Shown here one piece after another: positions 15,844 through 24,509 of a stretch of DNA of 39,177 nucleotides; within the stretch, counting starts at the first letter, position 1; each line of letters begins with the position of its first letter. Origin of the DNA: Firmicutes bacterium UBA7523 (GTDB lineage: Bacteria > Bacillota > Dethiobacteria > Dethiobacterales > Dethiobacteraceae). The translations under genes and the position numbers were made by a program. The notes below the pieces were generated by a model. The model saw only the letters and a program-made list of their open reading frames with translations. It searched no databases and was not told the DNA's origin. The DNA lies in contig DLMZ01000006.1 in the NCBI GenBank assembly GCA_002479415.1, positions 56,411 through 95,587 of the forward strand, in the 5' to 3' direction.

Positions 15844-17016
15844 TCAAGAGAGTTTGTATCGCTCAGTCAGCTTTTGCATATTATCAGCCATAATTGCCAG
15901 TTCTTGCGATGAGGCTGCGGCTTCCTCCGCGCCTGCAGCTGTCTCTTGAGTAATTCTCTCAACCGCCTCAATGGAGCGTACAACTTCTTCGTTATTGGAT
16001 AACTGCATTCTTGACGCGTCGGAAATACTTTCTACCATAGATGCAACATCGTTGGCTCCGCCAATAATGGCGTCCAGCACTTCACCTGCTTTTCCCGCAA
16101 CTACAGAACCGTGCTCTACCGCTTTAACTGATGCCGAAGTGCCTTTTTGAATTCCTACAATCAACTGCTCAATTTCCTTTGTAGCTTCACCGGATCTCTC
16201 CGCCAGCTTTCTTACTTCATCTGCTACCACCGCAAAGCCCTTACCCATCTCTCCGGCTAACGCCGCTTCAATGGCAGCATTTAAAGCAAGCAAGTTTGTC
16301 TGCTCCGCAATCTCGTCAATAACTTTAATAATTTCACCTATTTGCTGCGAGCTTTCTCCAAGCTCCTTCACTGCGACCTGAATTTGCTGCATACTATCAA
16401 CCGCTTCCATCACCGACTGGCCACCGGCTCTTGCTAATTCTGTTGCTTCAGCAGAAGAGCGCGCAGCATTTGCCGCACTTTCAGCAACCTGCTGAATTGC
16501 CTCAGTAGCTTTTCTAATCTTAGCCACAGAACTCTGAACCTCACAGGACTGAGTTTGATTTCCAGCAGCTATTTCCTCTGAAGACGCAGCTATTTCCTCT
16601 GAAGATGCAGCAAGTTGTTCTGAAGAATCTCGCATCATGTTTATAGCTTCTGCCAATGTTTGAAACTCTTTATTGCACGCATTGGCCAGCTGCCCAAGCT
16701 CATCTTCAAACAATACTTGAGCCTTGGCTGTAAGATCACCTGTACCAACTGCCTCCATCGTATCCAATAAAGCTTTAATAGGACGGATTACAATATACTG
16801 GACAATAGCAATGCCCCCAGCAACACTTACAATAATAGCAATGAGTGAAATAATTGCCGTGTTGCGCATTACTGCAAACCGTAACTCCGCTGCTTCCCCG
16901 GCCAAACTCTGGAAAACAACGGTGCCCACTAGAAGAAGGGCAACTGTGACAAATGAGCCGATTATTATAGCCAGCTTATCTTTTATGCTCTGCTTCGAAT
17001 AAAAATCATTAATCAC
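15844..17016 (-). CDS. Methyl-accepting chemotaxis protein lacking a large sensor domain
   Basis: 390 residues; GTG start 17016 with GGAGG 9 nt upstream. Two membrane segments (about 15-37 and 53-77) are separated by only about 15 residues, so there is no periplasmic ligand domain. A HAMP domain (about 77-130) and a signalling coiled coil follow. The hairpin tip reads EQTNLLALNAAIEAALAGE, where nearly all receptors have EAARAGE; the arginine is replaced by leucine. A QSSVAKIRKATEAIQQVAES segment and C-terminal EE pairs are candidate methylation helices. Being inside the che operon, it may be a general or energy-state receptor. Ligand unknown. Confidence 0.93.
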   Translation of the reverse strand: MINDFYSKQSIKDKLAIIIGSFVTVALLLVGTVVFQSLAGEAAELRFAVMRNTAIISLIAIIVSVAGGIAIVQYIVIRPIKALLDTMEAVGTGDLTAKAQVLFEDELGQLANACNKEFQTLAEAINMMRDSSEQLAASSEEIAASSEEIAAGNQTQSCEVQSSVAKIRKATEAIQQVAESAANAARSSAEATELARAGGQSVMEAVDSMQQIQVAVKELGESSQQIGEIIKVIDEIAEQTNLLALNAAIEAALAGEMGKGFAVVADEVRKLAERSGEATKEIEQLIVGIQKGTSASVKAVEHGSVVAGKAGEVLDAIIGGANDVASMVESISDASRMQLSNNEEVVRSIEAVERITQETAAGAEEAAASSQELAIMADNMQKLTERYKLS

Positions 17017-17018
17017 TG

Positions 17019-17549
17019 TTAATTTCCTCCGCTCAAAGATTGTTTTTGGCCTTCCTCAATCATGAGCTGTTCCAAATCCACTTGCTCTTCTGAAGATAGA
17101 ATCTGCTCTAAATCTAGTACTATTAAAAGCCTGTCTCCCAGTTTACCCACGCCCTTGATAAACTCAGTACGAGTTCCCGCTAGTCGCCTGGGCGGCGGAT
17201 CAACAGCGGAAGACAGTATATGCAAAACCTCCGTAACTGAGTCCACTATGAGCCCAACCAGGCTTTCGTCAATCTCCACAATAATAATCCTCGAATCACT
17301 GGTTTCTTGAGCATTTTTAATATTAAATCTTTTTCGTAAATCTACGACCGGAATAACCTCTCCACGCAAGTTTATTACACCCTCGATATAACTCAACGAT
17401 TGGGGAAGCGGCGTAATTTGCGTAATCTTTAAAACTTCCCGCACTCTTTGAATATCAACGGCAAACTCTTCTTCCTGGAGACGGAAAGCTACCAGCTGCA
17501 ACTCTTCACCAGCCGACTGCTCTCCGGATTTCTTTACTAATCCGTTCAT
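17019..17549 (-). CDS. cheW: Chemotaxis coupling protein
   Basis: 176 residues. The ATG at 17549 follows AGGGGGA. A CheW beta-barrel domain (about 15-155) with QLVAFRLQEEEFAVDI, the receptor-binding segment YIEGVINLRGEVIPVVDLR and VLDLEQIL. It joins receptors to CheA in the signalling array. An acidic, glutamine-rich tail follows. It is next to the receptor gene and separated from the FliY-like stop by a 27-nt overlap. Confidence 0.95.
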   Translation of the reverse strand: MNGLVKKSGEQSAGEELQLVAFRLQEEEFAVDIQRVREVLKITQITPLPQSLSYIEGVINLRGEVIPVVDLRKRFNIKNAQETSDSRIIIVEIDESLVGLIVDSVTEVLHILSSAVDPPPRRLAGTRTEFIKGVGKLGDRLLIVLDLEQILSSEEQVDLEQLMIEEGQKQSLSGGN

Positions 17550-17575
17550 AAGTAAGTCCCCCTTCGCTATTAATT

Positions 17576-19165
17576 CTAGGAACAAGGCCGAATGATCTCA
17601 GAAATTTTTACTCCAAATCGATCATTAACTAACACTATCTCCCCTCTGGCTACTAATTTGCCGTTGGCCAAAACATCCAGCGGTTCATCGGCGGCACAAT
17701 TTAAATCAACTATTGAACCGGCCGACAACTCCAATAACCTCCTAAGAGGAATCTTCCTGGTGCCAAGCAAGCCACTAACCTGAACAGGAATATCACGAAT
17801 TAAATCTATCTGCATATCGTTCAAAGCATCGGCAAGTGCTTCCTCCATCCGGGCAGGTGGCTCATATTCAACAGTAACCTCTTTCTTTTCTTCCACAGCA
17901 GGGACAAAATCCGGCTCGTGCAGGACATTTAAAAGATCTTTAATCATTTCACGGGCAAAGCTCAAAGGCATAAGCTGAATCAAATTACTGTCTATTAAGT
18001 CATCAATCTCCATGCGAAAAGAGACTTGGACCAGCGGATCATCTTCACCATGCTCATCTATCTCCACATCTTTCTCAGCAAAATTCAAATATTCGGTTTC
18101 CGGAGGGCAAATATCTACTAACCGGTTAATTAGCTCTGAAAGCGCTGTGGCTGATGCGCCTACCATTTGATTCATTGCTTCACTAACAGCACTTAAATAT
18201 ATTTCATCCAGTTTCTCCGGAACCGGAATATTCGGATCACCCATCATTAAGTTGCCAATAATTGCAGCGTCACTCTCCTTAATGATTAAAACATTCTCAC
18301 CCTCAAGCCCTTTACTGTACTTAACTTTAACAACTACACACGGCAAGTTGAAATTGCTCTTAACTTCTTTTGAAGTAGTAATGGAAACACGAGGAGTAGT
18401 TATATCTACCCTCTTGTCCAGCAAGGTAGACAACGCTGTAGCGGCAGCCCCCATAGAAATATTACCGATTTCAGAAATTGCGTCCTCTTCCATATGCTCA
18501 AGCTTAATATCGTTCCCATACTCAAACTTTTCCAATGATGCCTGGGGATGTATCTTACTAGTTTCTTCCGGCAAATCTAACCCGACAGAAAGCTCAGCCA
18601 CCATCTGTTCAGCAAACTCAGGAGGTAATAGTTGAAGCATAGTGCTGTTGATATGCTCTCCAATCTTAAAGTCAAAAGCTACCTCTATCATTCTTGCCTC
18701 ATCTTCAAGACCGCTGATGTCTTGTCCGCTGCCTAAGTCAACATACTCAAGCTCTGGCGGAGAAATATCAACAGGCCGGCCAAACATATCAGCAAGCGCT
18801 GTTGCGGAAGAGCCCATCATCTGATTCATTGCTTCGCTAACAGCACTAAGATACATCTCATCCAGTATTTCAGGAACAGGCAAACTGGAATCACCCATCA
18901 TCATGTTGGCAATTGTACCAGCGTCATTATGAGTAAGCACTAAAATATGATTTCCCGTTAACCCTTTTATGTAAGAAACACGCACAAGAACACAGGGCAT
19001 AGAATACCTTGCCCTGACTTCACCTGCAGTGGTGTAACCAAGCCGGGGAGTTGTTATGCTTACGCTTTGACCAAGCAGGTTAGATAAAGCGGTGGCGGCC
19101 GATCCCATGGAAATATTACCGCTTTCCGCTATCACATCAAGCTGCAGAGGAGTTAATTCGCTCAC
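17576..19165 (-). CDS. fliY: FliY-like switch phosphatase with duplicated CheC modules
   Basis: 529 residues, GTG start 19165 behind AAGGCGG. Two similar CheC-type modules (about 1-195 and 222-415) precede a C-terminal FliN/SpoA domain (about 448-527, ending VLVNDRFGVKISEI). Phosphatase motifs D/S-x3-E-x2-N are intact four times: D10/E14/N17, S107/E111/N114, D228/E232/N235 and S325/E329/N332. Usual FliY has one such module with two motifs and is about 380 residues. The N-terminal FliM-like EIDALL peptide found in typical FliY is missing. It should sit in the C-ring and dephosphorylate CheY-P. Confidence 0.9.
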   Translation of the reverse strand: MSELTPLQLDVIAESGNISMGSAATALSNLLGQSVSITTPRLGYTTAGEVRARYSMPCVLVRVSYIKGLTGNHILVLTHNDAGTIANMMMGDSSLPVPEILDEMYLSAVSEAMNQMMGSSATALADMFGRPVDISPPELEYVDLGSGQDISGLEDEARMIEVAFDFKIGEHINSTMLQLLPPEFAEQMVAELSVGLDLPEETSKIHPQASLEKFEYGNDIKLEHMEEDAISEIGNISMGAAATALSTLLDKRVDITTPRVSITTSKEVKSNFNLPCVVVKVKYSKGLEGENVLIIKESDAAIIGNLMMGDPNIPVPEKLDEIYLSAVSEAMNQMVGASATALSELINRLVDICPPETEYLNFAEKDVEIDEHGEDDPLVQVSFRMEIDDLIDSNLIQLMPLSFAREMIKDLLNVLHEPDFVPAVEEKKEVTVEYEPPARMEEALADALNDMQIDLIRDIPVQVSGLLGTRKIPLRRLLELSAGSIVDLNCAADEPLDVLANGKLVARGEIVLVNDRFGVKISEIIRPCS

Positions 19166-19270
19166 GATTAACCGCCTTTCATATATCTGAACTTATTTCG
19201 ACAAATCAATACATTTTCCTTCCTCGCCTAATGTAACCGCCATACAGGAAGGCAAGCACAGACAAAATAT

Positions 19271-19672
19271 CTATACTATTGTTTTAACTCTCTCATGCTG
19301 GCTGACAACATTTGTTACTTTAACTCCAAAGCGTTCATCTATTACTACTACTTCACCCACAGCTATTAGCTTGCCATTGACTAAAATATCTACCGCCCCA
19401 TTGGCAACCTTATCCATTTCCACAATTGTGCCCAAGTGAAGCGCCAGAATATCTTCAACTTTCTTTGTGGCCTCCCCTAAACTTACAGTAACCTTCAACG
19501 GTATGTCGAGAATCATGTCTAGGTTTGGATGTGCCGGCTTAGCAGACTGTTTTTTTGCTCCAACAGGTGGCCCTGCTTTTACTGGTGCAGGGTCTTGCTC
19601 TTCACTAACCGGTTCTGGGCGCTGTGAAAGAAGAGCATCGATTTCTGCTTGAGAAAGAAAAGCGTTACTCAT
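19271..19672 (-). CDS. fliN: Flagellar switch protein FliN with EIDALL peptide
   Basis: 133 residues; ATG 19672 behind GGAGG, overlapping the fliM stop by 8 nt. The N-terminus FLSQAEIDALLSQ resembles the CheY-binding peptide of FliM and FliY. A proline-rich linker (about 18-50) leads to the SpoA domain (53-125) with LDIPLKVTVSLGEA and VVIDERFGVKVTNV. It is a C-ring component. The gene reads like the two ends of a classical FliY without the phosphatase, while the next gene supplies the phosphatase. Confidence 0.92.
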   Translation of the reverse strand: MSNAFLSQAEIDALLSQRPEPVSEEQDPAPVKAGPPVGAKKQSAKPAHPNLDMILDIPLKVTVSLGEATKKVEDILALHLGTIVEMDKVANGAVDILVNGKLIAVGEVVVIDERFGVKVTNVVSQHERVKTIV

Positions 19673-20648
19673 TGTCAACCTCCTTTGCGGTTAGAAGCTG
19701 AACAGCTCGACAACCGTTGAAGACACCAGGCTGCACATCAAACATGGAACTTCCCTCCACCAGCAATGTCATTGGCTTATTTACCTTTTGGTCGAAAAGG
19801 ATAACATCACCAACCTCAAACTGGAGGAAATCCTCCACATTAACTGTAGCGCTGCCTAAAAGCGCCGACACTTCCACGTCAATTGATCCCAACATGTTTT
19901 CCACCAACTGCTTGCTGCGCTCCGAAAGGGGCTGAGACGCGGAAAACCAGTGCTGAGCCGTTAGGTTGCCAATAACCTTCTCCAAGGTCATATATGGGAA
20001 ACATACATTGATCAACCCCTCGGAGTTGCGTATTAAAGTTGAAAGAGTTATTAATGCAACTGTCTCGGTGGAAGCAATCATTTGATTAAGCTGTGGATTG
20101 GTATCAATGCTTTCAATAACCGGGTTTATTTCAACTATATCTTCCCAGGCGTAACGAAGATTCTCCATAATCTTTAGAATTATCCTCTTCATCACCGTCA
20201 TTTCTATTTCAGTCAATTCCCTGATTTTTTTCGGCGTTTCTCCCTCACCGCCAAAAAGCAAATCAATAATTGGGAATACAAATTGGGGGTTTGTTTCAAG
20301 CAAAGCACTTCCCAGCTCAGAAGAGGCGCTAAAGATTGATAGCAGTGTAGGCGTAGGTAAAGAGAAAATAAATTCCTCAAACGTAACCTGAGAAACAGAA
20401 ACTAATTTAATCTGCACCGGCGTACGCAAATACGCCGACAAAAAGTTAGCCAAAATACGGGCAAAGTTTTCATGCACAACCTGCAGTGTACGCATTTGTT
20501 CTTTAGAAAACTTATTGGGGCGACGGAAATCATAAGTGCGAGCGGAAGAATCCACTTCTGCATGATCCTTCTCCTCAGTATCGATATGTCCAGCGGACAA
20601 TGCTTGAATTAATGAATCAATTTCTGATTGAGATAAAACTTCTTTCAT
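19665..20648 (-). CDS. fliM: Flagellar motor switch protein
   Basis: 327 residues. ATG 20648 lies behind AGGTGG, and the longer frame to 20729 has no ribosome site. The N-terminal VLSQSEIDSLIQAL is the CheY-P binding peptide, followed by YDFRRPNKFSKEQMRTLQ. The middle domain (about 50-230) includes LLFGGEGETPKKIRELTEIE, and the C-terminal SpoA domain (about 245-320) ends the protein. It is first gene of the switch and chemotaxis operon, divergent from the DUF342 gene. Confidence 0.96.
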   Translation of the reverse strand: MKEVLSQSEIDSLIQALSAGHIDTEEKDHAEVDSSARTYDFRRPNKFSKEQMRTLQVVHENFARILANFLSAYLRTPVQIKLVSVSQVTFEEFIFSLPTPTLLSIFSASSELGSALLETNPQFVFPIIDLLFGGEGETPKKIRELTEIEMTVMKRIILKIMENLRYAWEDIVEINPVIESIDTNPQLNQMIASTETVALITLSTLIRNSEGLINVCFPYMTLEKVIGNLTAQHWFSASQPLSERSKQLVENMLGSIDVEVSALLGSATVNVEDFLQFEVGDVILFDQKVNKPMTLLVEGSSMFDVQPGVFNGCRAVQLLTAKEVDNE

Positions 20649-20848
20649 TAAATAATCACCACCTAGCCTGTCCGGGAAATGTATATTTCTATCCATCACA
20701 GGACAATTAAATAAAGATTCGACAAACACCGGTAATTTTCCTTTTGAACGCCTAATTTATTAGCATAATATTATAATAGCAACGAAATTGCAGGGAATAT
20801 GCGGTTTTTGTAGAAATAATGAACTTGAAGGGGAAGGAGGAAGTAAAT
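20649..20848. promoter_or_regulatory. Divergent intergenic region, fliM and DUF342 gene
   Basis: 200 bp between two start codons. Forward strand candidate: TTGAAC (20744-20749), 16 bp, TAATAT (20766-20771). Reverse strand candidate: an extended -10 TGCTATTAT (20773-20781) without a clear -35. No sigma-D type sequence (TAAA, 15 bp, GCCGATAA) was found. The two candidates nearly overlap, so the genes may share control. Confidence 0.4.
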
Positions 20849-22324
20849 ATGGCTGATAAACCATGGTCCATAACTATTGCTCCAGACAAACTCTCGGCAA
20901 GCCTTATCATTGAACATGACTGCGATACTACAGCTGAAGAAATCGAGAAAGACATTATCTCCAAAGGGATTACCTTTGGGCGCATCCCTGACGCGGTGAA
21001 CCAAGCTATGCAATTACGGGGAAACACAATTACTATTGCCGAAGGAAAAGCCCCGCAGCCCGGTCATCCTGCTGAAGTAACTTTTTATGTAGACGAAGCA
21101 ATGCTTACTGCTGAAATAAATGCCAGTGTGGCAGACAATTTACGCCAAGAGATGGTAGTCCCTTCGGTGGAGCCCGGTCAAGTTCTTGCGAAGCTGACAC
21201 CAGCCGTTCCAGGCATAGCAGGCACAAGCATCTATGATAAAGAAGTCCCGCCGCCGCCCGTTGAAACAATTAACTTCAGAGCGCTGAAAGGCGCATTGCT
21301 GTCCGATGACGGGCTGGAGGTTACGGCAGCCGTCACCGGCCGCCCTAGGATGGAAAAGAAAAGAAAGCTGTACAGCTTTCAGGTTAACCCCTGCTATATA
21401 CGGCGCGGAGATGTCACTACTCAGCACGGTCATATTACTTTCCAGGGAGATATTTCAATTTTTGGCAATGTCACAGAAGGAACTCTTGTAACTGCTCAGG
21501 GCAATATTGAAATTTATGGCAACGTCATCGGAGCAACCATTTCCGCAGGACAATCCATAACGGTCTCCGGAAACACTATTCAAGGGACACTAAAATCAGG
21601 AGTTTACTTTATGTTAGTCGAGGAAATTTTATCGATTTTGGAAGAATTTGATGCCATGTTCAGCACCCTTGTAATTATGCTCAAGCAGCTGGCAGCATCT
21701 CCTCAACTTGCGAGACTGCCTTTCTCTCACTTAGTAAAACAAACTATAATTATGCGAAGCATTCCTTGGGAGGAAACTATTAAAAAATTGGAGAAGGAAA
21801 TCGATAAAATAAAAACACCGGCCTTAGCCGATGCAGTAAACGACGCTCGTAAAATCACAGAAACAATGAGTAATTATAAATGGAACGATGTTGTCTCACT
21901 AGTTGCCACAGTCTCTCAAATCAAAGAGGTTCGTCGTAAATTCGAAGAATCCATGGGAAGCGGTGGAGATATTAAAGCAGCTTACACGCTAAACTCCAAG
22001 CTAACTTCCAGCAGAAGCATTATCGTTAAAGGCCAAGGATGTATGCATTCCCATCTGAAAGCAGAAGATGAGGTGCGAATCGAAGGCAGGCTTCGCGGCG
22101 GGACAGTCATCACAAAGAATTATATTTATGCTAGGGAAGTGGGCTCGGAGGCAGGCGCCGTTACAAACCTAAGTGTCCTCGATAAGGGACGAATAGAAGT
22201 AGATAAAGCATATGAAAACACCGCATTTACTGTGGGCCGCTTTACTTATACGCTAACTGACACCATAGGCCGCAGCCGTACAGCATTTAATTCAGACGGC
22301 CATCTCTACCTACTCCATCGCTAA
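20849..22324 (+). CDS. DUF342/FapA-family protein
   Basis: 491 residues, the only forward-strand protein gene. ATG 20849 has GGAGG 8 nt upstream. An N-terminal region (1-170) with GRIPDAVNQAMQL and PGQVLAKLTPAVPGIAG leads to the FapA beta-helix-like repeats (about 185-245; GNVTEGTLVTAQGNIEIYGN). An alpha-helical, coiled-coil region (about 250-385) and a second beta segment (about 390-490; GRLRGGTVITKNYI) follow. Related proteins in vibrios bind or regulate polar motility and matrix functions, but biochemical activity is unclear. Its 3' end overlaps the TPR gene on the other strand by 15 bp. Confidence 0.85.
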   Translation: MADKPWSITIAPDKLSASLIIEHDCDTTAEEIEKDIISKGITFGRIPDAVNQAMQLRGNTITIAEGKAPQPGHPAEVTFYVDEAMLTAEINASVADNLRQEMVVPSVEPGQVLAKLTPAVPGIAGTSIYDKEVPPPPVETINFRALKGALLSDDGLEVTAAVTGRPRMEKKRKLYSFQVNPCYIRRGDVTTQHGHITFQGDISIFGNVTEGTLVTAQGNIEIYGNVIGATISAGQSITVSGNTIQGTLKSGVYFMLVEEILSILEEFDAMFSTLVIMLKQLAASPQLARLPFSHLVKQTIIMRSIPWEETIKKLEKEIDKIKTPALADAVNDARKITETMSNYKWNDVVSLVATVSQIKEVRRKFEESMGSGGDIKAAYTLNSKLTSSRSIIVKGQGCMHSHLKAEDEVRIEGRLRGGTVITKNYIYAREVGSEAGAVTNLSVLDKGRIEVDKAYENTAFTVGRFTYTLTDTIGRSRTAFNSDGHLYLLHR

Positions 22325-22813
22325 AATCTTCTCCCCAACCAACTTTATGCTTTTGCGAATACCTTCGTTTGTGCTGTCTAGGTTCAATGCCTTACAATAC
22401 CAATGCCAAGACAAGCCATATTCTTTTAGCTTATAATAGGCATACCCTAGAGCCACCGCATATGTGGGCATGTCCGGAGCCAAGCGCCATGCATTTTCCA
22501 AGTAAGCTAAGGAGTCGCGATGCCGATTTTTACGGCAATAAAGAATCCCCAAATTAAAGAATAACGGAGCATAATCTTCAGCGTTGGCTACAGCCTGTTC
22601 GTACGCCCATATAGCAGCGTCCAAATCACCCAGCTTGGCCCAACTGTTTCCCAAATTATAAAAAGCCGGCCAATAATCCGGATCACAAACTACGGCTGAT
22701 AACAAATAGTATGAGGCCTCGCGGCAGAGACCGCGCAACAAAGCTTCCACACCACGCTGGTTGTACTGTACTGCTGTTTTGCTTCGATCAAGAGTAAAGT
22801 TATTTCGCACCAT
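22310..22813 (-). CDS. TPR-repeat protein
   Basis: 167 residues; ATG 22813 with GGAGGGG upstream. Three to four tetratricopeptide repeats cover about 15-150 (for example AFYNLGNSWAKLGDLDAAIW and YAVALGYAYYKLKEYGLSW). There is no signal peptide or membrane segment. TPR proteins mediate protein contacts; as last gene of the flagellar operon it may act as a chaperone or scaffold, by inference only. Its ribosome site lies inside a strong hairpin, so translation may be limited. Confidence 0.8.
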   Translation of the reverse strand: MVRNNFTLDRSKTAVQYNQRGVEALLRGLCREASYYLLSAVVCDPDYWPAFYNLGNSWAKLGDLDAAIWAYEQAVANAEDYAPLFFNLGILYCRKNRHRDSLAYLENAWRLAPDMPTYAVALGYAYYKLKEYGLSWHWYCKALNLDSTNEGIRKSIKLVGEKILAME

Positions 22814-22818
22814 AAATT

Positions 22819-22868
22819 AACCCCTCCGGTAATTATTCCTTTCATGGAAGTATATACCGGAAGGGGTT
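22819..22868 (-). promoter_or_regulatory. Hairpin covering the TPR gene ribosome site
   Basis: In the minus transcript AACCCCTTCCGGTA (22855-22868) pairs with TACCGGAGGGGTT (22819-22831), with one bulged base, 23-base loop. The downstream arm contains the Shine-Dalgarno sequence GGAGGGG. A weak U-rich stretch follows, so it could also attenuate transcription. Confidence 0.55.
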
Positions 22869-22879
22869 TATTTATGCTC

Positions 22880-23698
22880 TTATCTGCGAATTTGGTTTGC
22901 CATTCCCCACATTTCATCTGCAGTACGCAATGCTCTAGAGTTTAACTCAAACGCACGCTGACTAATCATCAGTTGTACCATTTCCTCGGCCAAATCCACA
23001 TTGGAGCTCTCCAAGTGACCCTGTATCAGCTTAGTGTCATCACGAACAGAGGAAATTACTGCCTCTCCCGCTGCCGGTGTTGCGATAAGAAGGTTATCGC
23101 CCAAAGACTCCAGCCCGCTTGGGTTGTTAAAGTACGCCAAGAGAATTTCTCCAACTTGAAGCATTTCATCACCGTCAGACACAGCTGCTTCATCGGACTC
23201 TGTACTGCCCCCTATGTCGGCAGACATAGTTATCATACCATCAGGACCTATATTGATATTGTGCCCAGCATCAACAGGCAGTTTAGGAAAAATAACTTGG
23301 TAACCTTGAGCGGTAACAATATTTCCGTCTGCGTCACGCCTAAAATTTCCATCGCGCGTATATGCTTCCCTGCCATCAGGAAGCAACACCCGAAAATATC
23401 CATCCCCCACAATGGCCAAGTCAAGCGGGCTGTCTGTTTGCAAATACATGCCCGAACGCATGTTGCTGCGTATCTCAGAAACTCTGCTGCCCACTCCTGC
23501 CAGTGCGCTTTTCTCCCCAAGAGCAGGCATCACCGCATTTCCTTTTTTCTCAATGGACTGATAAACCAAATCTCCAAAAGCAACGTCCTTCTTCTTATAG
23601 CCTGTTGAATTAACATTAGCAATATTATTGGCGACCACATCAATTTTGGTCTGCTGCGCTCTCATCCCGGAAGCCGCATTCCATAGTCCTCTCAACAT
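22880..23698 (-). CDS. flgG: Flagellar basal-body rod protein FlgG
   Basis: 272 residues; ATG 23698 behind GGGGGTTTGAG. The rod-family N-terminus MLRGLWNAASGM with ANNIANVNSTGYK is present, then a middle hook-like domain (PLDLAIVGDGYFRV, YTRDGNFRRDADG) and the C-terminal helix SSNVDLAEEMVQLMISQRAF. It forms the distal rod, exported through the flagellar gate encoded upstream in the same operon. Paired with flgF just upstream. Confidence 0.9.
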   Translation of the reverse strand: MLRGLWNAASGMRAQQTKIDVVANNIANVNSTGYKKKDVAFGDLVYQSIEKKGNAVMPALGEKSALAGVGSRVSEIRSNMRSGMYLQTDSPLDLAIVGDGYFRVLLPDGREAYTRDGNFRRDADGNIVTAQGYQVIFPKLPVDAGHNINIGPDGMITMSADIGGSTESDEAAVSDGDEMLQVGEILLAYFNNPSGLESLGDNLLIATPAAGEAVISSVRDDTKLIQGHLESSNVDLAEEMVQLMISQRAFELNSRALRTADEMWGMANQIRR

Positions 23699-23752
23699 TT
23701 ATCTCAAACCCCCTAAAGTTATGCCTTGAGGTCACAACCAACCCCGGAATTA

Positions 23753-24508
23753 TTAACGCAGTGACCCTACCTCGTTTACAGCTTTCCCCAACATATCATC
23801 GTGAGCTTGTATCGCCCGCTGATTGGTCTCGTATGCTCTCATCGCTGCCAGCATACGAACCATTTCCTGCAAAACATCAACATTGGAGGATTCTAACAGG
23901 CCCGATTTAATCTGGCCGTTAAAAGGAGCTCCCTCCGCGTTTTCTCCGGCGGCAAACAATGAATCTCCCGCCTTACGCAGCTGGCTGTTATCTGTAAAGC
24001 CGGTCAAGCGCAAACGTGCCTGCGGTACCTCTCCAAGAAATACCATCCCCGCTTCGTCAACGCGAACATCTCCCTCACCCAGCTGAAGCGGTCCATTTTC
24101 ACCCAGAACCCTGAATCCCTGAGCGGTAACAAGAAAGCGCTCAGAGTCCAAGGAAAAAGAGCCATTTCTTGTGTAACGCACCCCCTGCGGCGTTTCCACT
24201 GTGAAGAAGCCTTCTCCGCTAATCGCCAAATCTAAGTTTCTGTCTGTTTGAAGCAGAGCCCCCTGCTCATAGGATGTATAAATTTTATCAATTAACGAAC
24301 CCATACCAAGTGAACCCACAACTTTATTGTCCTGCACACCGGAAACACTCCCTACACGAACCACCTGGTACTCCGGTCTGGCCTGCTGCAGAGCCAAATC
24401 TTTTTTAAACCCTACTGTTTCACTATTAGACAGATTGTTTGTAATTTGCTCCTGACGGGCCGCCTCCACCATCATGCCGCTTGCCGCCGTATATAGACCA
24501 CGAATCAC
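23753..24508 (-). CDS. flgF: Flagellar basal-body rod protein, FlgF/FlhO type
   Basis: 251 residues; GTG 24508 behind AAGGGGG. N-terminal MIRGLYTAASGMMVEAARQ with TNNLSNSETVGFKKD, middle NLDLAISGEGFFTVETPQG, and C-terminal LLESSNVDVLQEMVRMLAAM. This is the proximal FlgF/FlgG family member; being first of the pair and shorter it is most likely FlgF-like. Which of the two is FlgF is by order and length, not certain. Its start is 2 bp from the stop of a 56-codon gene. Confidence 0.85.
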   Translation of the reverse strand: MIRGLYTAASGMMVEAARQEQITNNLSNSETVGFKKDLALQQARPEYQVVRVGSVSGVQDNKVVGSLGMGSLIDKIYTSYEQGALLQTDRNLDLAISGEGFFTVETPQGVRYTRNGSFSLDSERFLVTAQGFRVLGENGPLQLGEGDVRVDEAGMVFLGEVPQARLRLTGFTDNSQLRKAGDSLFAAGENAEGAPFNGQIKSGLLESSNVDVLQEMVRMLAAMRAYETNQRAIQAHDDMLGKAVNEVGSLR

Positions 24509-24509
24509 G

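Noticed and set aside
19166..19270. Structured element between fliN and the FliY-like gene
   Set aside because: A CTTCCT/AGGAAG pairing exists but is short with a long loop, and no T-run or known motif follows.
22973..23608. Forward-strand open frame of 211 codons
   Set aside because: It lies entirely antisense to flgG, has a cysteine- and histidine-rich unstructured composition and no ribosome site.
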